Source: Heyndrickxia sporothermodurans
GTDB lineage: Bacteria > Bacillota > Bacilli > Bacillales > Bacillaceae_C
Assembly: GCA_016756695.1 (NCBI GenBank)
Contig: CP066701.1
Span: forward strand, 3,120,001-3,184,000
Reading direction: 5' to 3'
Length of the DNA: 64,000 bases
Shown: one piece after another, positions 9,993 to 19,285 of the stretch
Numbering within the stretch: the first letter of the stretch is position 1
Layout of the letters: each line of letters opens with the position of its first letter
The notes under the pieces: model-generated
What the model was told of the DNA's origin: nothing
What the model saw: only the letters and a program-made list of their open reading frames with translations
Databases searched by the model: none
Program-made: the position numbers and the translations under genes

Positions 9993-10008
9993 TTTTTTAT
10001 GGAATAAA

Positions 10009-10023
10009 TCGTAATCATTCTTA
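10009..10023 (+). promoter_or_regulatory. Candidate Zur operator upstream of zur
   Basis: TCGTAATCATTCTTA keeps the left half and centre of the Zur box core known from B. subtilis (TCGTAAT-N-ATTACGA), with a degenerate right half. It lies just downstream of the predicted start point, so binding would block transcription. It suggests autoregulation by zinc-loaded Zur. Confidence 0.4.
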
Positions 10024-10054
10024 ATAGCATTCATTAAAGTAGGTGTTATATAAA

Positions 10055-10468
10055 ATGCATGTTACTAGTGCGATTCAAACATTGAAAGACAAAGGGTTTA
10101 AGCATACCGGAAAACGGGAACAAATGCTAGAATTATTTGCTGCTAATAACAAGTATTTAACAGCACGGGATGTTCTGGAATATATGAAAGATGATTATCC
10201 AGGATTGAGCTTCGATACTATATATAGAAATTTATCTTTATTTGTTGAATTAGGGATTCTTGAAGCAACGGAATTATCGGGGGAAAAGAATTTTCGTTTT
10301 AGCTGTTCAACAAATAATCACCATCATCATTTTATTTGTTTAGAATGTGGAAAAACGAAAGAAATTCAAACGTGTCCGATGAATATTTTGGATGAAGACT
10401 TAGTAGGATATAATGTTTCAGGTCATAAATTTGAAATTTATGGAAAATGTCCGGATTGCATAAAATAA
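10055..10468 (+). CDS. zur: Zinc uptake regulator Zur (Fur family)
   Basis: Zn(II)-responsive repressor of zinc uptake genes. The N-terminal winged helix contains [14 protein letters not shown]; the dimerisation domain has the [12 protein letters not shown] motif and C-terminal CPDC, the two pairs of structural zinc cysteines. The residues [10 protein letters not shown] and [14 protein letters not shown] closely match B. subtilis Zur (YqfV). ATG 10055 was preferred over in-frame GTG 10043 because the AGTAGGTG site is spaced for it and the N-terminus [18 protein letters not shown] aligns. 137 aa, normal length. Confidence 0.93.
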   Translation: MHVTSAIQTLKDKGFKHTGKREQMLELFAANNKYLTARDVLEYMKDDYPGLSFDTIYRNLSLFVELGILEATELSGEKNFRFSCSTNNHHHHFICLECGKTKEIQTCPMNILDEDLVGYNVSGHKFEIYGKCPDCIK

Positions 10469-10500
10469 AAAATCATAAGATCCTGTCTTATGATTTTTTA
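10466..10500. terminator. Bidirectional terminator between zur and yqfW
   Basis: A 14-bp stem AAAAAATCATAAGA with its complement, separated by five bases; overlaps the zur stop codon. Confidence 0.88.
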
Positions 10501-10507
10501 TTTATAC

Positions 10508-11092
10508 TTAGTTTGTTACTTTACTTTTCATCTTCAACCATTTTTCTACCCATATTTCAGCTTCATGCCAATTTTTTACCCGAACGACTCCTTCAGGAAT
10601 AGGATCTTGATTATAAGGTGTATCGAATAAAATAACTGGTATTTGTAATTGTTCATGTATCATTACTGCATTGTCATGTTTATCCTCAAAAAAGAGATCA
10701 ACCTGATATTTTTTTGCTACTTCTACTTTATTATGTGATCCGATTAATTCAATGTGGTGGTAAAATAAATCATTTGTATTAAACCAATTTTCTGTAACAT
10801 CGATTAAATTCGAACTTCTCGCACTTATGAAATATAGCTCAAACTTTTCTTTCCATTTTGTTAAAACTTCTTTTGCCCCTTTAGCAAGCGGTGATTCACC
10901 ATACATCCTCGGTTCTGTTTTAACAAACCATTCATAAAAAGCTTTTGGGTCAACGTCAATGACATTTGTGAGTTCGTATTCTGTAATATCATCTAAAGTT
11001 AATTGTAATTGAAACGCTTCATTTATATAGGGAAGTAAAGAATTTGGGTGGGTTACAGTTCCGTCAATGTCGATTCCAAATTTCATTTTCAT
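10508..11092 (-). CDS. yqfW: YqfW-like HAD-family putative nucleotidase
   Basis: Haloacid dehalogenase-superfamily phosphatase resembling 5'(3')-deoxyribonucleotidases. The nucleophile motif is DIDGTVT at the N-terminus; FISARSS is motif II and FFEDKHDNA the C-terminal acidic motif. 194 aa. ATG 11092 was chosen over the TTG one codon upstream because the AAAGGAG site is better spaced. Substrate unknown. It sits in the same place as B. subtilis yqfW, next to zur. Confidence 0.82.
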   Translation of the reverse strand: MKMKFGIDIDGTVTHPNSLLPYINEAFQLQLTLDDITEYELTNVIDVDPKAFYEWFVKTEPRMYGESPLAKGAKEVLTKWKEKFELYFISARSSNLIDVTENWFNTNDLFYHHIELIGSHNKVEVAKKYQVDLFFEDKHDNAVMIHEQLQIPVILFDTPYNQDPIPEGVVRVKNWHEAEIWVEKWLKMKSKVTN

Positions 11093-11273
11093 CAAATAAC
11101 TACTCCTTTATAAGCTCAATAAAAATTTACACCATAAAAAGTGTATCATACTATTATAAAACTGAACAAAAATTACATCATTCATTGCTGGAAAAGATTG
11201 TTATGATGAAACAATAACATTCAGTACACAATAATAATGCTCCTGCTCTTACGATTCGAAAGTGAGGGATATT

Positions 11274-11645
11274 ATGAATGATGAAACGCGTTATGACAAG
11301 CTAGAAGAAAATCATCATGATGAAAAAGATAATCATGAGTATCGTGAAGAAACGGCTGCTGAAATAGCTGCACCTGTCTCTTGGGATCGTAGTAACGATC
11401 GTGATCGTGATCGCGATGAAGATAAGGACCATGAACATGCTCATGTAAGTGGGAAAGTTATTGGCTGGTCTGCATTAGCTTTATCAGTTCTATCCCTATT
11501 TTTCTTACCAGTAGTATTAGGGGCCGTAGGGATCATTCTTGGTTTTGTTGCAAGAAGAAGGAACGCCAAAACATTAGGTGCATGGAGTATAGGGATAGGT
11601 GTTGTTTCTCTTATTATTGGGATATTCGTACTACCATTTTTTTAA
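11274..11645 (+). CDS. yqfX: YqfX-like small membrane protein
   Basis: Function unknown. The first 60 residues are hydrophilic and His/Asp/Glu/Arg-rich with a DRDRDRDEDKD run encoded by repeated CGATCG-type units. Two hydrophobic helices follow (about residues 63-85 and 98-120) around a basic ARRRNAK turn, the layout of DUF4190-type proteins. The motif EETAAEIAAPV and the position after yqfW fit B. subtilis YqfX. ATG 11274 follows GTGAGGG; the in-frame GTG at 11262 is part of that site. 123 aa. Confidence 0.72.
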   Translation: MNDETRYDKLEENHHDEKDNHEYREETAAEIAAPVSWDRSNDRDRDRDEDKDHEHAHVSGKVIGWSALALSVLSLFFLPVVLGAVGIILGFVARRRNAKTLGAWSIGIGVVSLIIGIFVLPFF

Positions 11646-11693
11646 TGTTTATATCTTAATCACTACCATAAATGTGGGAGCTGTAATAAAAAA

Positions 11694-11722
11694 GAAAAGT
11701 GCGGATCCACTCCGCACTTTTC
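11694..11722. terminator. Bidirectional terminator between yqfX-like gene and ispG
   Basis: A 12-bp stem GAAAAGTGCGGA with TCCGCACTTTTC around a five-base loop. Confidence 0.88.
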
Positions 11723-12825
11723 TATGCTTTTTGTTCACTTTCTTGTTTCTTATAATATTCTTCAGCAATTAAATCAATTTCTTTTTTCAATTCTTCTACC
11801 ATTGTTTCTTCAGGGACTTTTCTTACGATTTTTCCTTTACGGAAAAGCAAACCTTCACCACGAGCCCCCGCGATTCCAATATCCGCTTCACGAGCTTCAC
11901 CAGGACCGTTTACGGCACAGCCTAATACTGACACCTTAATTGGTGCTTTAATCGTTGAAATATACTCTTCAACCTCATTGGCAATACTAATTAAATCGAT
12001 TTCGATTCTTCCACAAGTGGGGCATGAAATCAATGTTGCCGCATTTGAAGATAACCCGAACACTTTTAACAATTCTCTAGCTACTTTTACTTCTTCGACT
12101 GGGTCGGCACTTAAAGAAATACGTAGTGTATTACCGATACCTTTACTTAAGATAGCTCCTAAACCAGCAGCACTTTTTACAGTTCCGGAGAAAAGTGTTC
12201 CGGATTCAGTAATTCCTAAGTGTAAAGGATAGTCAAAAGCGCGAGCAGCCTTTTCATACGCCTCAATTGCAAGATTCACATCGGATGCTTTCATTGAGAC
12301 AATAATATCGTGGAAATCTAGATCTTCTAAAATTTTTATATGGTGTAAAGCACTTTCAACCATACCATCTGCAGTTGGATAACCATATTTTTGTAAAAAT
12401 TGTTTTTCAAGACTTCCCGCATTTACACCTATACGTATAGGTATACCTTTTGCTTTAGCCGCCTTAACAACTGCTTCTACTTTTTCGCGTTTCCCAATAT
12501 TTCCGGGGTTAATACGTATTTTATCCGCACCGCCTTCAATTGCTTTTAAGGCGAGACGATAATCAAAATGAATATCAACAACTAATGGAATATTGATTCG
12601 CTTTTTTATTTCAGGAATTGCTTCAGCTGCACGTTCGTCTGGACATGCAACCCGAACAATTTGACAACCAGCTTCTTCCAAACGTTTAATTTGGGCAACT
12701 GTTGCTTCCACGTCATGTGTTTTTGTTGTTGTCATACTTTGAATAAAAAGTTCATTGCTTCCCCCGATAGTTAGATTACCAACCTTAACGGGGCGTGTTT
12801 TTGAACGATGTATAATTTCACCCAA
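11722..12825 (-). CDS. ispG: 4-hydroxy-3-methylbut-2-en-1-yl diphosphate synthase IspG (GcpE)
   Basis: Penultimate step of the MEP pathway, a [4Fe-4S] enzyme converting MEcPP to HMBPP. Cluster ligands are seen in the C-terminal domain: SCPTCGR and [11 protein letters not shown]. The N-terminal TIM barrel opens [16 protein letters not shown]. 367 aa, the short bacterial form. It starts at TTG 12825, supported by TAAAGGAG upstream and by alignment of [16 protein letters not shown] short inverted repeat (TACAAA/TTTGTA, 12849-12864) lies just upstream of the start. Confidence 0.96.
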   Translation of the reverse strand: MGEIIHRSKTRPVKVGNLTIGGSNELFIQSMTTTKTHDVEATVAQIKRLEEAGCQIVRVACPDERAAEAIPEIKKRINIPLVVDIHFDYRLALKAIEGGADKIRINPGNIGKREKVEAVVKAAKAKGIPIRIGVNAGSLEKQFLQKYGYPTADGMVESALHHIKILEDLDFHDIIVSMKASDVNLAIEAYEKAARAFDYPLHLGITESGTLFSGTVKSAAGLGAILSKGIGNTLRISLSADPVEEVKVARELLKVFGLSSNAATLISCPTCGRIEIDLISIANEVEEYISTIKAPIKVSVLGCAVNGPGEAREADIGIAGARGEGLLFRKGKIVRKVPEETMVEELKKEIDLIAEEYYKKQESEQKA

Positions 12826-12933
12826 GGGTAATTCGCTCCTTTATTAAGTACAAATCAGTTTGTATTTTAATTTATAACAAATGTATTGTATCAATATTTG
12901 ACGGTAATTGACAAGGAAATGAAGTTCGTCATT

Positions 12934-13254
12934 TTATTTATATATTGGAAATTTGTAAACCTGACCAATTTGAATTTCCTCGGGTGCGATATTATGATTA
13001 AATTTTTTGAAGTCAATGATTACTTGTTTTATCGGAACGGTTAATGGAGATTTATTGATTTTTTCCACGATGGACAAAACGGTGTCACCGGGATTCACTT
13101 TCTTATTTATATATGGAGCAGGCTTTTCTATCGTTGCGTTCTTTTCTGATTTTACTGTTGTTTGCGAAACAACAGGGATGGTTCCGAAATTGATATCAAT
13201 ATAGACACTATAAATAATAATAATTACTGCGACGAATGCTAGGAATTTTTTCAA
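12934..13254 (-). CDS. yqfZ: LysM-domain protein, YqfZ-like
   Basis: 106 aa. An N-terminal hydrophobic segment (residues 3-21) acts as signal or anchor; after a short linker, a LysM-type domain spans about residues 53-105 (VNPGDTVLSIVEKIN ... IQIGQVYKFPIY). LysM domains bind peptidoglycan, so an envelope location is likely. B. subtilis YqfZ has the same size and place beside ispG. The GGAGGCGC site precedes the ATG. Confidence 0.78.
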   Translation of the reverse strand: MKKFLAFVAVIIIIYSVYIDINFGTIPVVSQTTVKSEKNATIEKPAPYINKKVNPGDTVLSIVEKINKSPLTVPIKQVIIDFKKFNHNIAPEEIQIGQVYKFPIYK

Positions 13255-13314
13255 GATTAGCGCCTCCTTTTTGTCATATATATGCTTGTCCTTAACTGCT
13301 TATGACTAAAAAGG

Positions 13315-13342
13315 AAAAAAACTGACTTGAATGTCAGTTTTT
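13315..13342 (-). terminator. Terminator of the DUF1189 gene
   Basis: ACTGAC/GTCAGT stem with A/T flanks usable on the minus strand (A tract 13315-13320) and less clearly on plus. Confidence 0.75.
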
Positions 13343-13348
13343 CTATTA

Positions 13349-14122
13349 CTATGCTTTAACTTTAGGTTTCGGAATCTCTCTAACGGTTAAATAAAGGAAG
13401 ATTAAACAAATAATCCAGTTGATTAATAATCCACCCGGAACGACTGTTTTTAATGCATCCATTAATGCAAAAAATACTGTCGGTAAGGTAATGCAGTGGG
13501 CAGTAATTCTCCAGCTATTTCGATATTGGAGGTTTCTGTCAAATGTCCTTGCAAATAAAATTCCAATGCCTGCGAAAATTGAAATTTTAATAAATCCTAT
13601 AGCAGAGGTAAATAAGTACATAATAATAAATACGATGGGTAATACAATCCAAAGTACGCCGTTTATAGAAGACAAAAATTTATCAATATCTTTGTTTTGT
13701 AATTTCATCCCCTCAAGGGCTGAATAAGGAAAGTTTTGGACATTTCGATCGTTGACAACAACGAATTCGTTTTTTAGTAATGCGACAACATTACCTTCTT
13801 TTTCAATATCTTGCTTGGAGATTTTTCCAGTTGGATCGAGTATGATTTGAAAATCGGACTTTTGCAATGTAAAGGGTTCTTTAATATTTGATGTAAGATT
13901 TCCGTTTTCAATTTGAAATGGAGGCAATTCTTCCATAAAGATTTGTTTACCTTCATTTAATGCAGTAATTGTCATTTTTGAAAAATGATATAATCCAGGT
14001 AAAGTGGATAAAAACATAAGTAAAAAAACGTACAAAATCGTTTTTCCGATTCCTAAAAAGCGATATTTTGCAATATCTTTAGGGGAATAAAGACTTTTAA
14101 TAAAGCGTTGAAAAATATTCAA
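13349..14122 (-). CDS. yqgB: DUF1189 membrane protein, YqgB-like
   Basis: Function unknown. Start set at TTG 14122 (MNIFQRFIKSLYSPKDIAKYRF) because AAAGGAAGTG is correctly spaced; a GTG at 14134 overlaps that site. Residues 27-45 form one helix, then a soluble 100-residue outer domain (EELPPFQIENGNLTSN..., probably extracytoplasmic), then four helices between residue 150 and 250. The layout and the FIKSLYSP start are those of DUF1189. Confidence 0.75.
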   Translation of the reverse strand: MNIFQRFIKSLYSPKDIAKYRFLGIGKTILYVFLLMFLSTLPGLYHFSKMTITALNEGKQIFMEELPPFQIENGNLTSNIKEPFTLQKSDFQIILDPTGKISKQDIEKEGNVVALLKNEFVVVNDRNVQNFPYSALEGMKLQNKDIDKFLSSINGVLWIVLPIVFIIMYLFTSAIGFIKISIFAGIGILFARTFDRNLQYRNSWRITAHCITLPTVFFALMDALKTVVPGGLLINWIICLIFLYLTVREIPKPKVKA

Positions 14123-14264
14123 AACAATCGTCACTTCCTTTTTTGCGTTTTCCTTAATATGTACAACTATTTATCATTGTAGGTTTTTTTTTAGTAAATG
14201 TCATTTGAAATACGTAAAAACGTTGAGAAATAAATGCATAATCCTATTAGAAGAGGTGTTAGTT

Positions 14265-14744
14265 ATGGACTGGTTATACTGGACGATCATAATTGTAATG
14301 ATGCTCGTTGCCTTTATTGGTTTAATTTATCCAATAATTCCTAGTGTTCTTTTTCTTTTTGGTTCCTTTATATTATACGGCTTATTTTTTTCCTTTCATT
14401 CATTTAATTGGCTTTTTTGGACAATTCAAATCCTGTTTGTTATTTTACTTTTTGGAGCAGACTATCTATCCAATCTAATTGGTGTGAAAAAATTCGGAGG
14501 ATCGAAAGCCGGTGTGTGGGGGAGTACAATTGGATTGTTAGTTGGCCCTTTTATTATCCCGGTTATAGGAATTCTAATTGGCCCTTTTTTAGGCGCTGTC
14601 ATCGGGGAGTTGATTGTAAACCGGACGCCGTTTATTAAGGCGATGAAAATTGGAATGGGGTCACTAATCGGTTTCGTTAGTAGTGTGGTCGTGAAAGGGT
14701 TAATTCAACTCGTAATGGTCGTTTATTTTTTTATTAGTATCTAG
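14265..14744 (+). CDS. yqgC: DUF456 membrane protein, YqgC-like
   Basis: 159 aa with four or five hydrophobic helices and Gly-rich turns (GGSKAGVWGSTIG, GPFLGAVIGELI) that mark DUF456 proteins. Function unknown. ATG 14265 is preceded by AGAGGTG; the longer frame from 14205 lacks a ribosome binding site. Divergent from yqgB, upstream of sodA as in B. subtilis. Confidence 0.8.
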   Translation: MDWLYWTIIIVMMLVAFIGLIYPIIPSVLFLFGSFILYGLFFSFHSFNWLFWTIQILFVILLFGADYLSNLIGVKKFGGSKAGVWGSTIGLLVGPFIIPVIGILIGPFLGAVIGELIVNRTPFIKAMKIGMGSLIGFVSSVVVKGLIQLVMVVYFFISI

Positions 14745-14780
14745 TCGTTGAAAAATTTTTAGAAAAACTAGGCAATTTAT

Positions 14781-14809
14781 TTGCCTGCTACTTATAACTT
14801 TGGTAATCT
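14781..14809 (+). promoter_or_regulatory. Candidate promoter of sodA
   Basis: TTGCCT (14781-14786), 17-nt spacer, TAATCT (14804-14809). Reasonable but imperfect match to a SigA promoter. Confidence 0.35.
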
Positions 14810-14869
14810 TAAATTGAAATTACATGAATCACTTTGATTCAAAACATTTACATAGGGAGGAATTTTACC

Positions 14870-15478
14870 ATGGCATTTGAATTACCACAATTACCTTATG
14901 CATATGACGCTCTTGAGCCTCATATTGACAAAGAAACAATGAATATCCATCACACAAAACACCATAACACATATGTAACGAACTTAAATGCAGCACTTGA
15001 AGGAAATGAAGAACTTCTTAGCAAATCCGTAGAAGAAGTAATTGCAAATCTTGATGCAGTTCCTGAAGCAAAGCGTACTGCAGTTCGTAATAATGGTGGC
15101 GGACATGCAAACCACTCATTATTCTGGAAACTTCTTTCTCCAAACGGAGGCGGAGAGCCAACTGGTGAATTAGCAGATGCAATTAATAAAAAATTTGGCA
15201 GCCTAGATAAATTTAAAGAAGAATTTGCTGCTGCTGGTGCTGGCCGCTTTGGATCAGGTTGGGCTTGGTTAGTCGTTAATAATGGTGAATTAGAAGTAAC
15301 TAGCACTCCAAACCAAGATAATCCATTAATGGAAGGAAAAACTCCTATCCTTGGCTTAGACGTTTGGGAGCATGCATACTACTTAAATTATCAAAATCGC
15401 CGTCCTGACTACATTAAAGCATTCTGGAATGTAGTAAACTGGGATGAAGTTGCAAAATTATACGCTGCTGCAAAATAA
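14870..15478 (+). CDS. sodA: Superoxide dismutase, Mn type
   Basis: Dismutates superoxide in the cytoplasm. All four metal ligands are in standard positions: H27 (NIHHTKHH), H82 (NHSLFW), D164 and H168 (LDVWEHAY). 202 aa, identical in length to B. subtilis SodA. The GGGAGG site lies 8 nt before ATG 14870; the longer in-frame extension upstream is not supported. Monocistronic. Confidence 0.97.
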   Translation: MAFELPQLPYAYDALEPHIDKETMNIHHTKHHNTYVTNLNAALEGNEELLSKSVEEVIANLDAVPEAKRTAVRNNGGGHANHSLFWKLLSPNGGGEPTGELADAINKKFGSLDKFKEEFAAAGAGRFGSGWAWLVVNNGELEVTSTPNQDNPLMEGKTPILGLDVWEHAYYLNYQNRRPDYIKAFWNVVNWDEVAKLYAAAK

Positions 15479-15483
15479 TAAAT

Positions 15484-15515
15484 AAAAAAGCATTGGAATC
15501 TTCCGGTGCTTTTTT
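15484..15515 (+). terminator. Terminator of sodA
   Basis: A 14-bp stem with the four-base loop ATCT, ending in a T tract. Confidence 0.9.
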
Positions 15516-15597
15516 TATTGCACAGATAACGAATAGAAAAATGTATAATATCACTCCTTTTTCAAAAGCTATAAAGGATGAAAAAGGGGAGTTTATC

Positions 15598-16803
15598 ATG
15601 ATATTTCGAAAATGGTTAGGTGAAATAGAATTAACAAAAGACTTATCTTTGTTACTCTATATCGGAGGAATATACTCATTAAGTGTGGCTTTATCTAATA
15701 CGTTTGTAAATATTTATTTATGGAAACAATCAGGGGAGTTTATTGATTTAGCCATTTACAATCTTTCAGTTGTTGTTTTTCAGCCGCTCACATTTATTTT
15801 AGCTGGGAGATGGGCGAAGAAGGTAGATAGGGTCATTGTGCTGCGAATTGGTGTTATTTTTTTAGCATTGTTTTATTTATCTGTACTGTTTTTCGGTAGT
15901 CATGCATCACACTATTTAGTTGTATTAGGTGGTCTACTAGGGATTGGATATGGTTTTTATTGGCTTGCGTTTAATGTGCTTACCTTTGAAATAACTGAAC
16001 CTGAAACGAGAGATTTTTTTAATGGATTTTTAGGTAGCCTTACTTCATGTGGTGGAATGATCGGTCCCATTTTAGCCGGATTTATTATTTCACGTTTTTC
16101 ATCCAATATTGGATATACCATTGTTTTTGGGTTTTCACTTACACTTTTCGCATTAGCTGTCGTTTTAAGCTTTTTTATTAAAAGGCGTCCTGCTCATGGA
16201 AGATATTTGCTTACTCGAATATTAGGTGAGAGAAAAAATAATCGAAATTGGCGATTAATAACAAATGCACATTTTTTTCAAGGATTACGAGATGGAATAT
16301 TTGCATTTATTATTTCTGTATTTGTTTTTGTCTCAACAGGCAGTGAATTTGCATTAGGCACGTTCGGGCTCATTAATTCAGGAATATCGTTTTTAGGGTA
16401 TTCTTTAGTTACACGACTTATTAAAAGAAAATATCGAAAAAGAGCGATACTGTTAGGGGGATTCCTTTTATATGCGGGGATATTTATTATCGTATTTGAT
16501 TTTAGTTACGCAAGATTATTGATATATGCAGCTGTAATTGCAATTGCATATCCGATTATTCTAGTGCCATATATTTCAATGACATATGACGTAATCGGCA
16601 GAGGGTGGCAGGCGGCTGAAGCTAGAATTGAATATATAGTCGTTCGCGAATTGTTTTTAAATACCGGTCGAATAGTTTCAATTTTAGCCTTTATAGGAGC
16701 GATTACTTTTTTTAATGATAAACAAAGCATTCCCTACTTGCTCATGATTTTAGGTGCTGGATATATTTGTGTTTCATTTCTTTTAAAAAGAGTGTCTACA
16801 TAA
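15598..16803 (+). CDS. yqgE: MFS transporter, YqgE-like
   Basis: 401 aa with about twelve hydrophobic segments and basic loops (KKVDR, RLIKRKYRKR), the pattern of a major facilitator. Substrate unknown. Start at ATG 15598 after AAAAAGGGGAG; the longer frame from 15493 begins inside the sodA terminator. Located between sodA and pbpA as yqgE is in B. subtilis. Confidence 0.82.
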   Translation: MIFRKWLGEIELTKDLSLLLYIGGIYSLSVALSNTFVNIYLWKQSGEFIDLAIYNLSVVVFQPLTFILAGRWAKKVDRVIVLRIGVIFLALFYLSVLFFGSHASHYLVVLGGLLGIGYGFYWLAFNVLTFEITEPETRDFFNGFLGSLTSCGGMIGPILAGFIISRFSSNIGYTIVFGFSLTLFALAVVLSFFIKRRPAHGRYLLTRILGERKNNRNWRLITNAHFFQGLRDGIFAFIISVFVFVSTGSEFALGTFGLINSGISFLGYSLVTRLIKRKYRKRAILLGGFLLYAGIFIIVFDFSYARLLIYAAVIAIAYPIILVPYISMTYDVIGRGWQAAEARIEYIVVRELFLNTGRIVSILAFIGAITFFNDKQSIPYLLMILGAGYICVSFLLKRVST

Positions 16804-16816
16804 ATATCTGTATCGT

Positions 16817-16846
16817 AAAAAAAGGCATTATGTCATGCCTTTTTTT
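16817..16846 (+). terminator. Terminator of yqgE-like gene
   Basis: AAAAAAAGGCAT and ATGCCTTTTTTT stem around a six-base loop. Confidence 0.9.
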
Positions 16847-16929
16847 ATTTATTTAAAATTTTTATTCAATTAGTTGGACTTTTCCTTTACAATGAAATAA
16901 AGGTAAATAGAGGAAAAGGGGATTAATAA

Positions 16930-19116
16930 ATGAAAAAGAAGAAAAAGAAGTTAGTCGTTCCTGTTAGAATGAATATTATCTTTTTTGTTGTCTTTCTTTT
17001 ATTTTCGTCACTTATTTTTCGATTAGGGGTTGTCCAAATTGTCCACGGGGAAAAGTATAAAAATGAGATAAAGAAAACAAGTGACGTGACGATTCAAATA
17101 CCAGTTCCACGGGGAAAAATATTAGATAGAAATGGAAATTTAATCGTTGGAAATAAACCGCTAAAGGCGATTACATATACAAGGCCGACATCTATTAAAC
17201 CGGAAGAAATGCTTGGAATTGCTGAAAAATTGGCTAAATTCATTAAAAAAGATACAAAAGAAGACCTTAAGGCAATTACTGAAAGAGATCGTAAAGATTT
17301 TTGGATTTTACACCATCAAAATGAGGCAAAAAGTAAAATTACGAAACAAGATGAAAAAAGTTTAAAGCAAAAAAAATTAGCTGAAAAAGATTATGATAAA
17401 GAAATTTATCATCTCATGTTAGAAAGAATTACTGAACAAGAGATGAATTCTTTTTCGAAGAAAGATCTTGAAATACTGGCAATCTATCGAGAAATGTTAA
17501 GCGGATATCCGCTGACACCACAAATTATTAAAAATAAAAATGTGACAAAAGAAGAAATAGCGATAATTGCTGAAAACTTGGATGCATTACCAGGAGTTGA
17601 TATAACAACCGATTGGGACCGCTATAATAGTTATAAAATTGATGGATTTGCACCGCTTGCAACAATTTTAGGGAAAATTACAACAGCAAAAGAAGGTTTG
17701 CCGAGTGAAAAAGCTGAATATTATTCAGCACTAGGTTATAGCCGAAACGATCGTGTTGGGAAAAGTTACTTAGAATATCAATATGAAGACGTTCTAAGAG
17801 GGAAAAAAGAAAAAATCGAAAACAAAATGGATAAATCCGGGAAAGTCATTGATTCGGTAGTTGTTAGAAAAGGCCAACGTGGAAATGATTTAGTGTTATC
17901 TGTTGATATGGAATTTCAGAAAAAGGTTGAAGAAATTATTACAAATAAATTATCCCATTTATCTCAACCTTATTTGGATCGAACATTTGTCACAGTAATG
18001 AATCCGAATACAGGTGAAATATTAGCAATGGCAGGAAAACTACGAGAAACAAATGAAAAAACGGGTGCGAGAGAATATAATGATTTTGCTTTAGGAAATA
18101 TGATTACCTCTTATGCGATGGGCTCGGCTGTAAAGGGAGCAATGGTTTTGACAGGCTACCAAACCGGGGCAATTACAATGAATAATAGGGTCATTAGAGA
18201 TGAGCCCTTAGTATTTAAAGATACGAAATCAAAAAGCTCTTGGAGTACGTCAGCTTTTGGAGATATTGATGACTTATATGCGTTAAAGAGATCTTCCAAT
18301 GTTTATATGTTTAAATTAGCGATGAGAATTGGCGGTCAGCAATATTATATTCCTAATGGATCACTTAGTATCGATAAAGTAAAAGCAATCGATACATTAA
18401 GGTATAATTTTGCGCAATTCGGATTAGGAGTCAAGACAGGTATCGATCTTCCTGGCGAGCAGGTCGGATTTGGCGGAAGGATTCCAGATTTCGCAGGTAA
18501 TGTATTGGACTTCGGAATCGGACAATTTGATACGTATACACCGTTGCAATTAGTTCAATACATTTCTACGATTGCTAATGGCGGAAGCCGGATCAGGCCC
18601 CATTTAGTTAAAGAAATTCGCGAACCAAGTGATGATATTCATAAACTTGGTCCAGTAGCCCACGAGCTTGGATCGAATGTATTAAATAAAATAGGGGCGA
18701 ATAAAGATGAAATTAAACGTGTAAAAGAGGGTTTACGATTAGTTGTATATGATCCGAACGGAACCGGATACGGCTCAATTAAAAATAAGCAATTAAAGAT
18801 CGCAGGAAAAACAGGAACAGCAGAAGCGCTTTATGATGGTCCTGTTCCACATAGTCCGGGGTTGATGCTTTGGAACTTAACATTTGCCGGCTATGCACCG
18901 TATGACAATCCAGAAATCGCCCTCTCTGTTGTTGTTCCTTGGTCTACGACAGATAAAATGCATCCAAATTTAGATATAGCGGATGACGTGTTTAAAGCAT
19001 ATTTTGATTTAAAAAAGAAACGTGAGAAAAAGGATACAAATTCTCCTAATAAAATAATAAATATAAAAAAGGCAGAAAAAGAACAAAATGAAATAGATGA
19101 TTCTAGTTCAGAATAA
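16930..19116 (+). CDS. pbpA: Class B penicillin-binding protein 2A homologue (copy 1)
   Basis: DD-transpeptidase cross-linking peptidoglycan during cell elongation. A basic N-terminus and a transmembrane anchor (residues 13-36) are followed by the PBP dimerisation domain (VPRGKILDRNGN) and the transpeptidase domain. Active-site motifs: S399-x-x-K402, S455-S-N457 and K627-T-G629. 728 aa, close to B. subtilis PbpA (716), and in the same place after yqgE. A Lys-rich segment around residues 130-160 differs in length from the adjacent paralogue. The AGGAAAAGGGG site precedes ATG. Confidence 0.93.
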   Translation: MKKKKKKLVVPVRMNIIFFVVFLLFSSLIFRLGVVQIVHGEKYKNEIKKTSDVTIQIPVPRGKILDRNGNLIVGNKPLKAITYTRPTSIKPEEMLGIAEKLAKFIKKDTKEDLKAITERDRKDFWILHHQNEAKSKITKQDEKSLKQKKLAEKDYDKEIYHLMLERITEQEMNSFSKKDLEILAIYREMLSGYPLTPQIIKNKNVTKEEIAIIAENLDALPGVDITTDWDRYNSYKIDGFAPLATILGKITTAKEGLPSEKAEYYSALGYSRNDRVGKSYLEYQYEDVLRGKKEKIENKMDKSGKVIDSVVVRKGQRGNDLVLSVDMEFQKKVEEIITNKLSHLSQPYLDRTFVTVMNPNTGEILAMAGKLRETNEKTGAREYNDFALGNMITSYAMGSAVKGAMVLTGYQTGAITMNNRVIRDEPLVFKDTKSKSSWSTSAFGDIDDLYALKRSSNVYMFKLAMRIGGQQYYIPNGSLSIDKVKAIDTLRYNFAQFGLGVKTGIDLPGEQVGFGGRIPDFAGNVLDFGIGQFDTYTPLQLVQYISTIANGGSRIRPHLVKEIREPSDDIHKLGPVAHELGSNVLNKIGANKDEIKRVKEGLRLVVYDPNGTGYGSIKNKQLKIAGKTGTAEALYDGPVPHSPGLMLWNLTFAGYAPYDNPEIALSVVVPWSTTDKMHPNLDIADDVFKAYFDLKKKREKKDTNSPNKIINIKKAEKEQNEIDDSSSE

Positions 19117-19134
19117 ACAAATTAGTACTTTTTT

Positions 19135-19161
19135 AGAGCTTAGATATTCTAGGCTCTTTTT
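19135..19161 (+). terminator. Terminator between the two PBP genes
   Basis: A 10-bp stem, AGAGCTTAGA with TCTAGGCTCT, followed by Ts; the paralogues are therefore probably separate transcription units. Confidence 0.8.
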
Positions 19162-19285
19162 CTAATTTATATTATGAAGAATAAAATAAAGCTCTTTCCT
19201 TATATTTCTGCATTTAATTTATAGAAATTCTTTTGTCTTTCCGTTAAAATGTAGAGTGATGTAAAAAGTGGGAGGGTTTTGTCAT

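Noticed and set aside
14950-15306. 118-residue frame antisense to sodA
   Set aside because: Shadow of sodA; no independent evidence.
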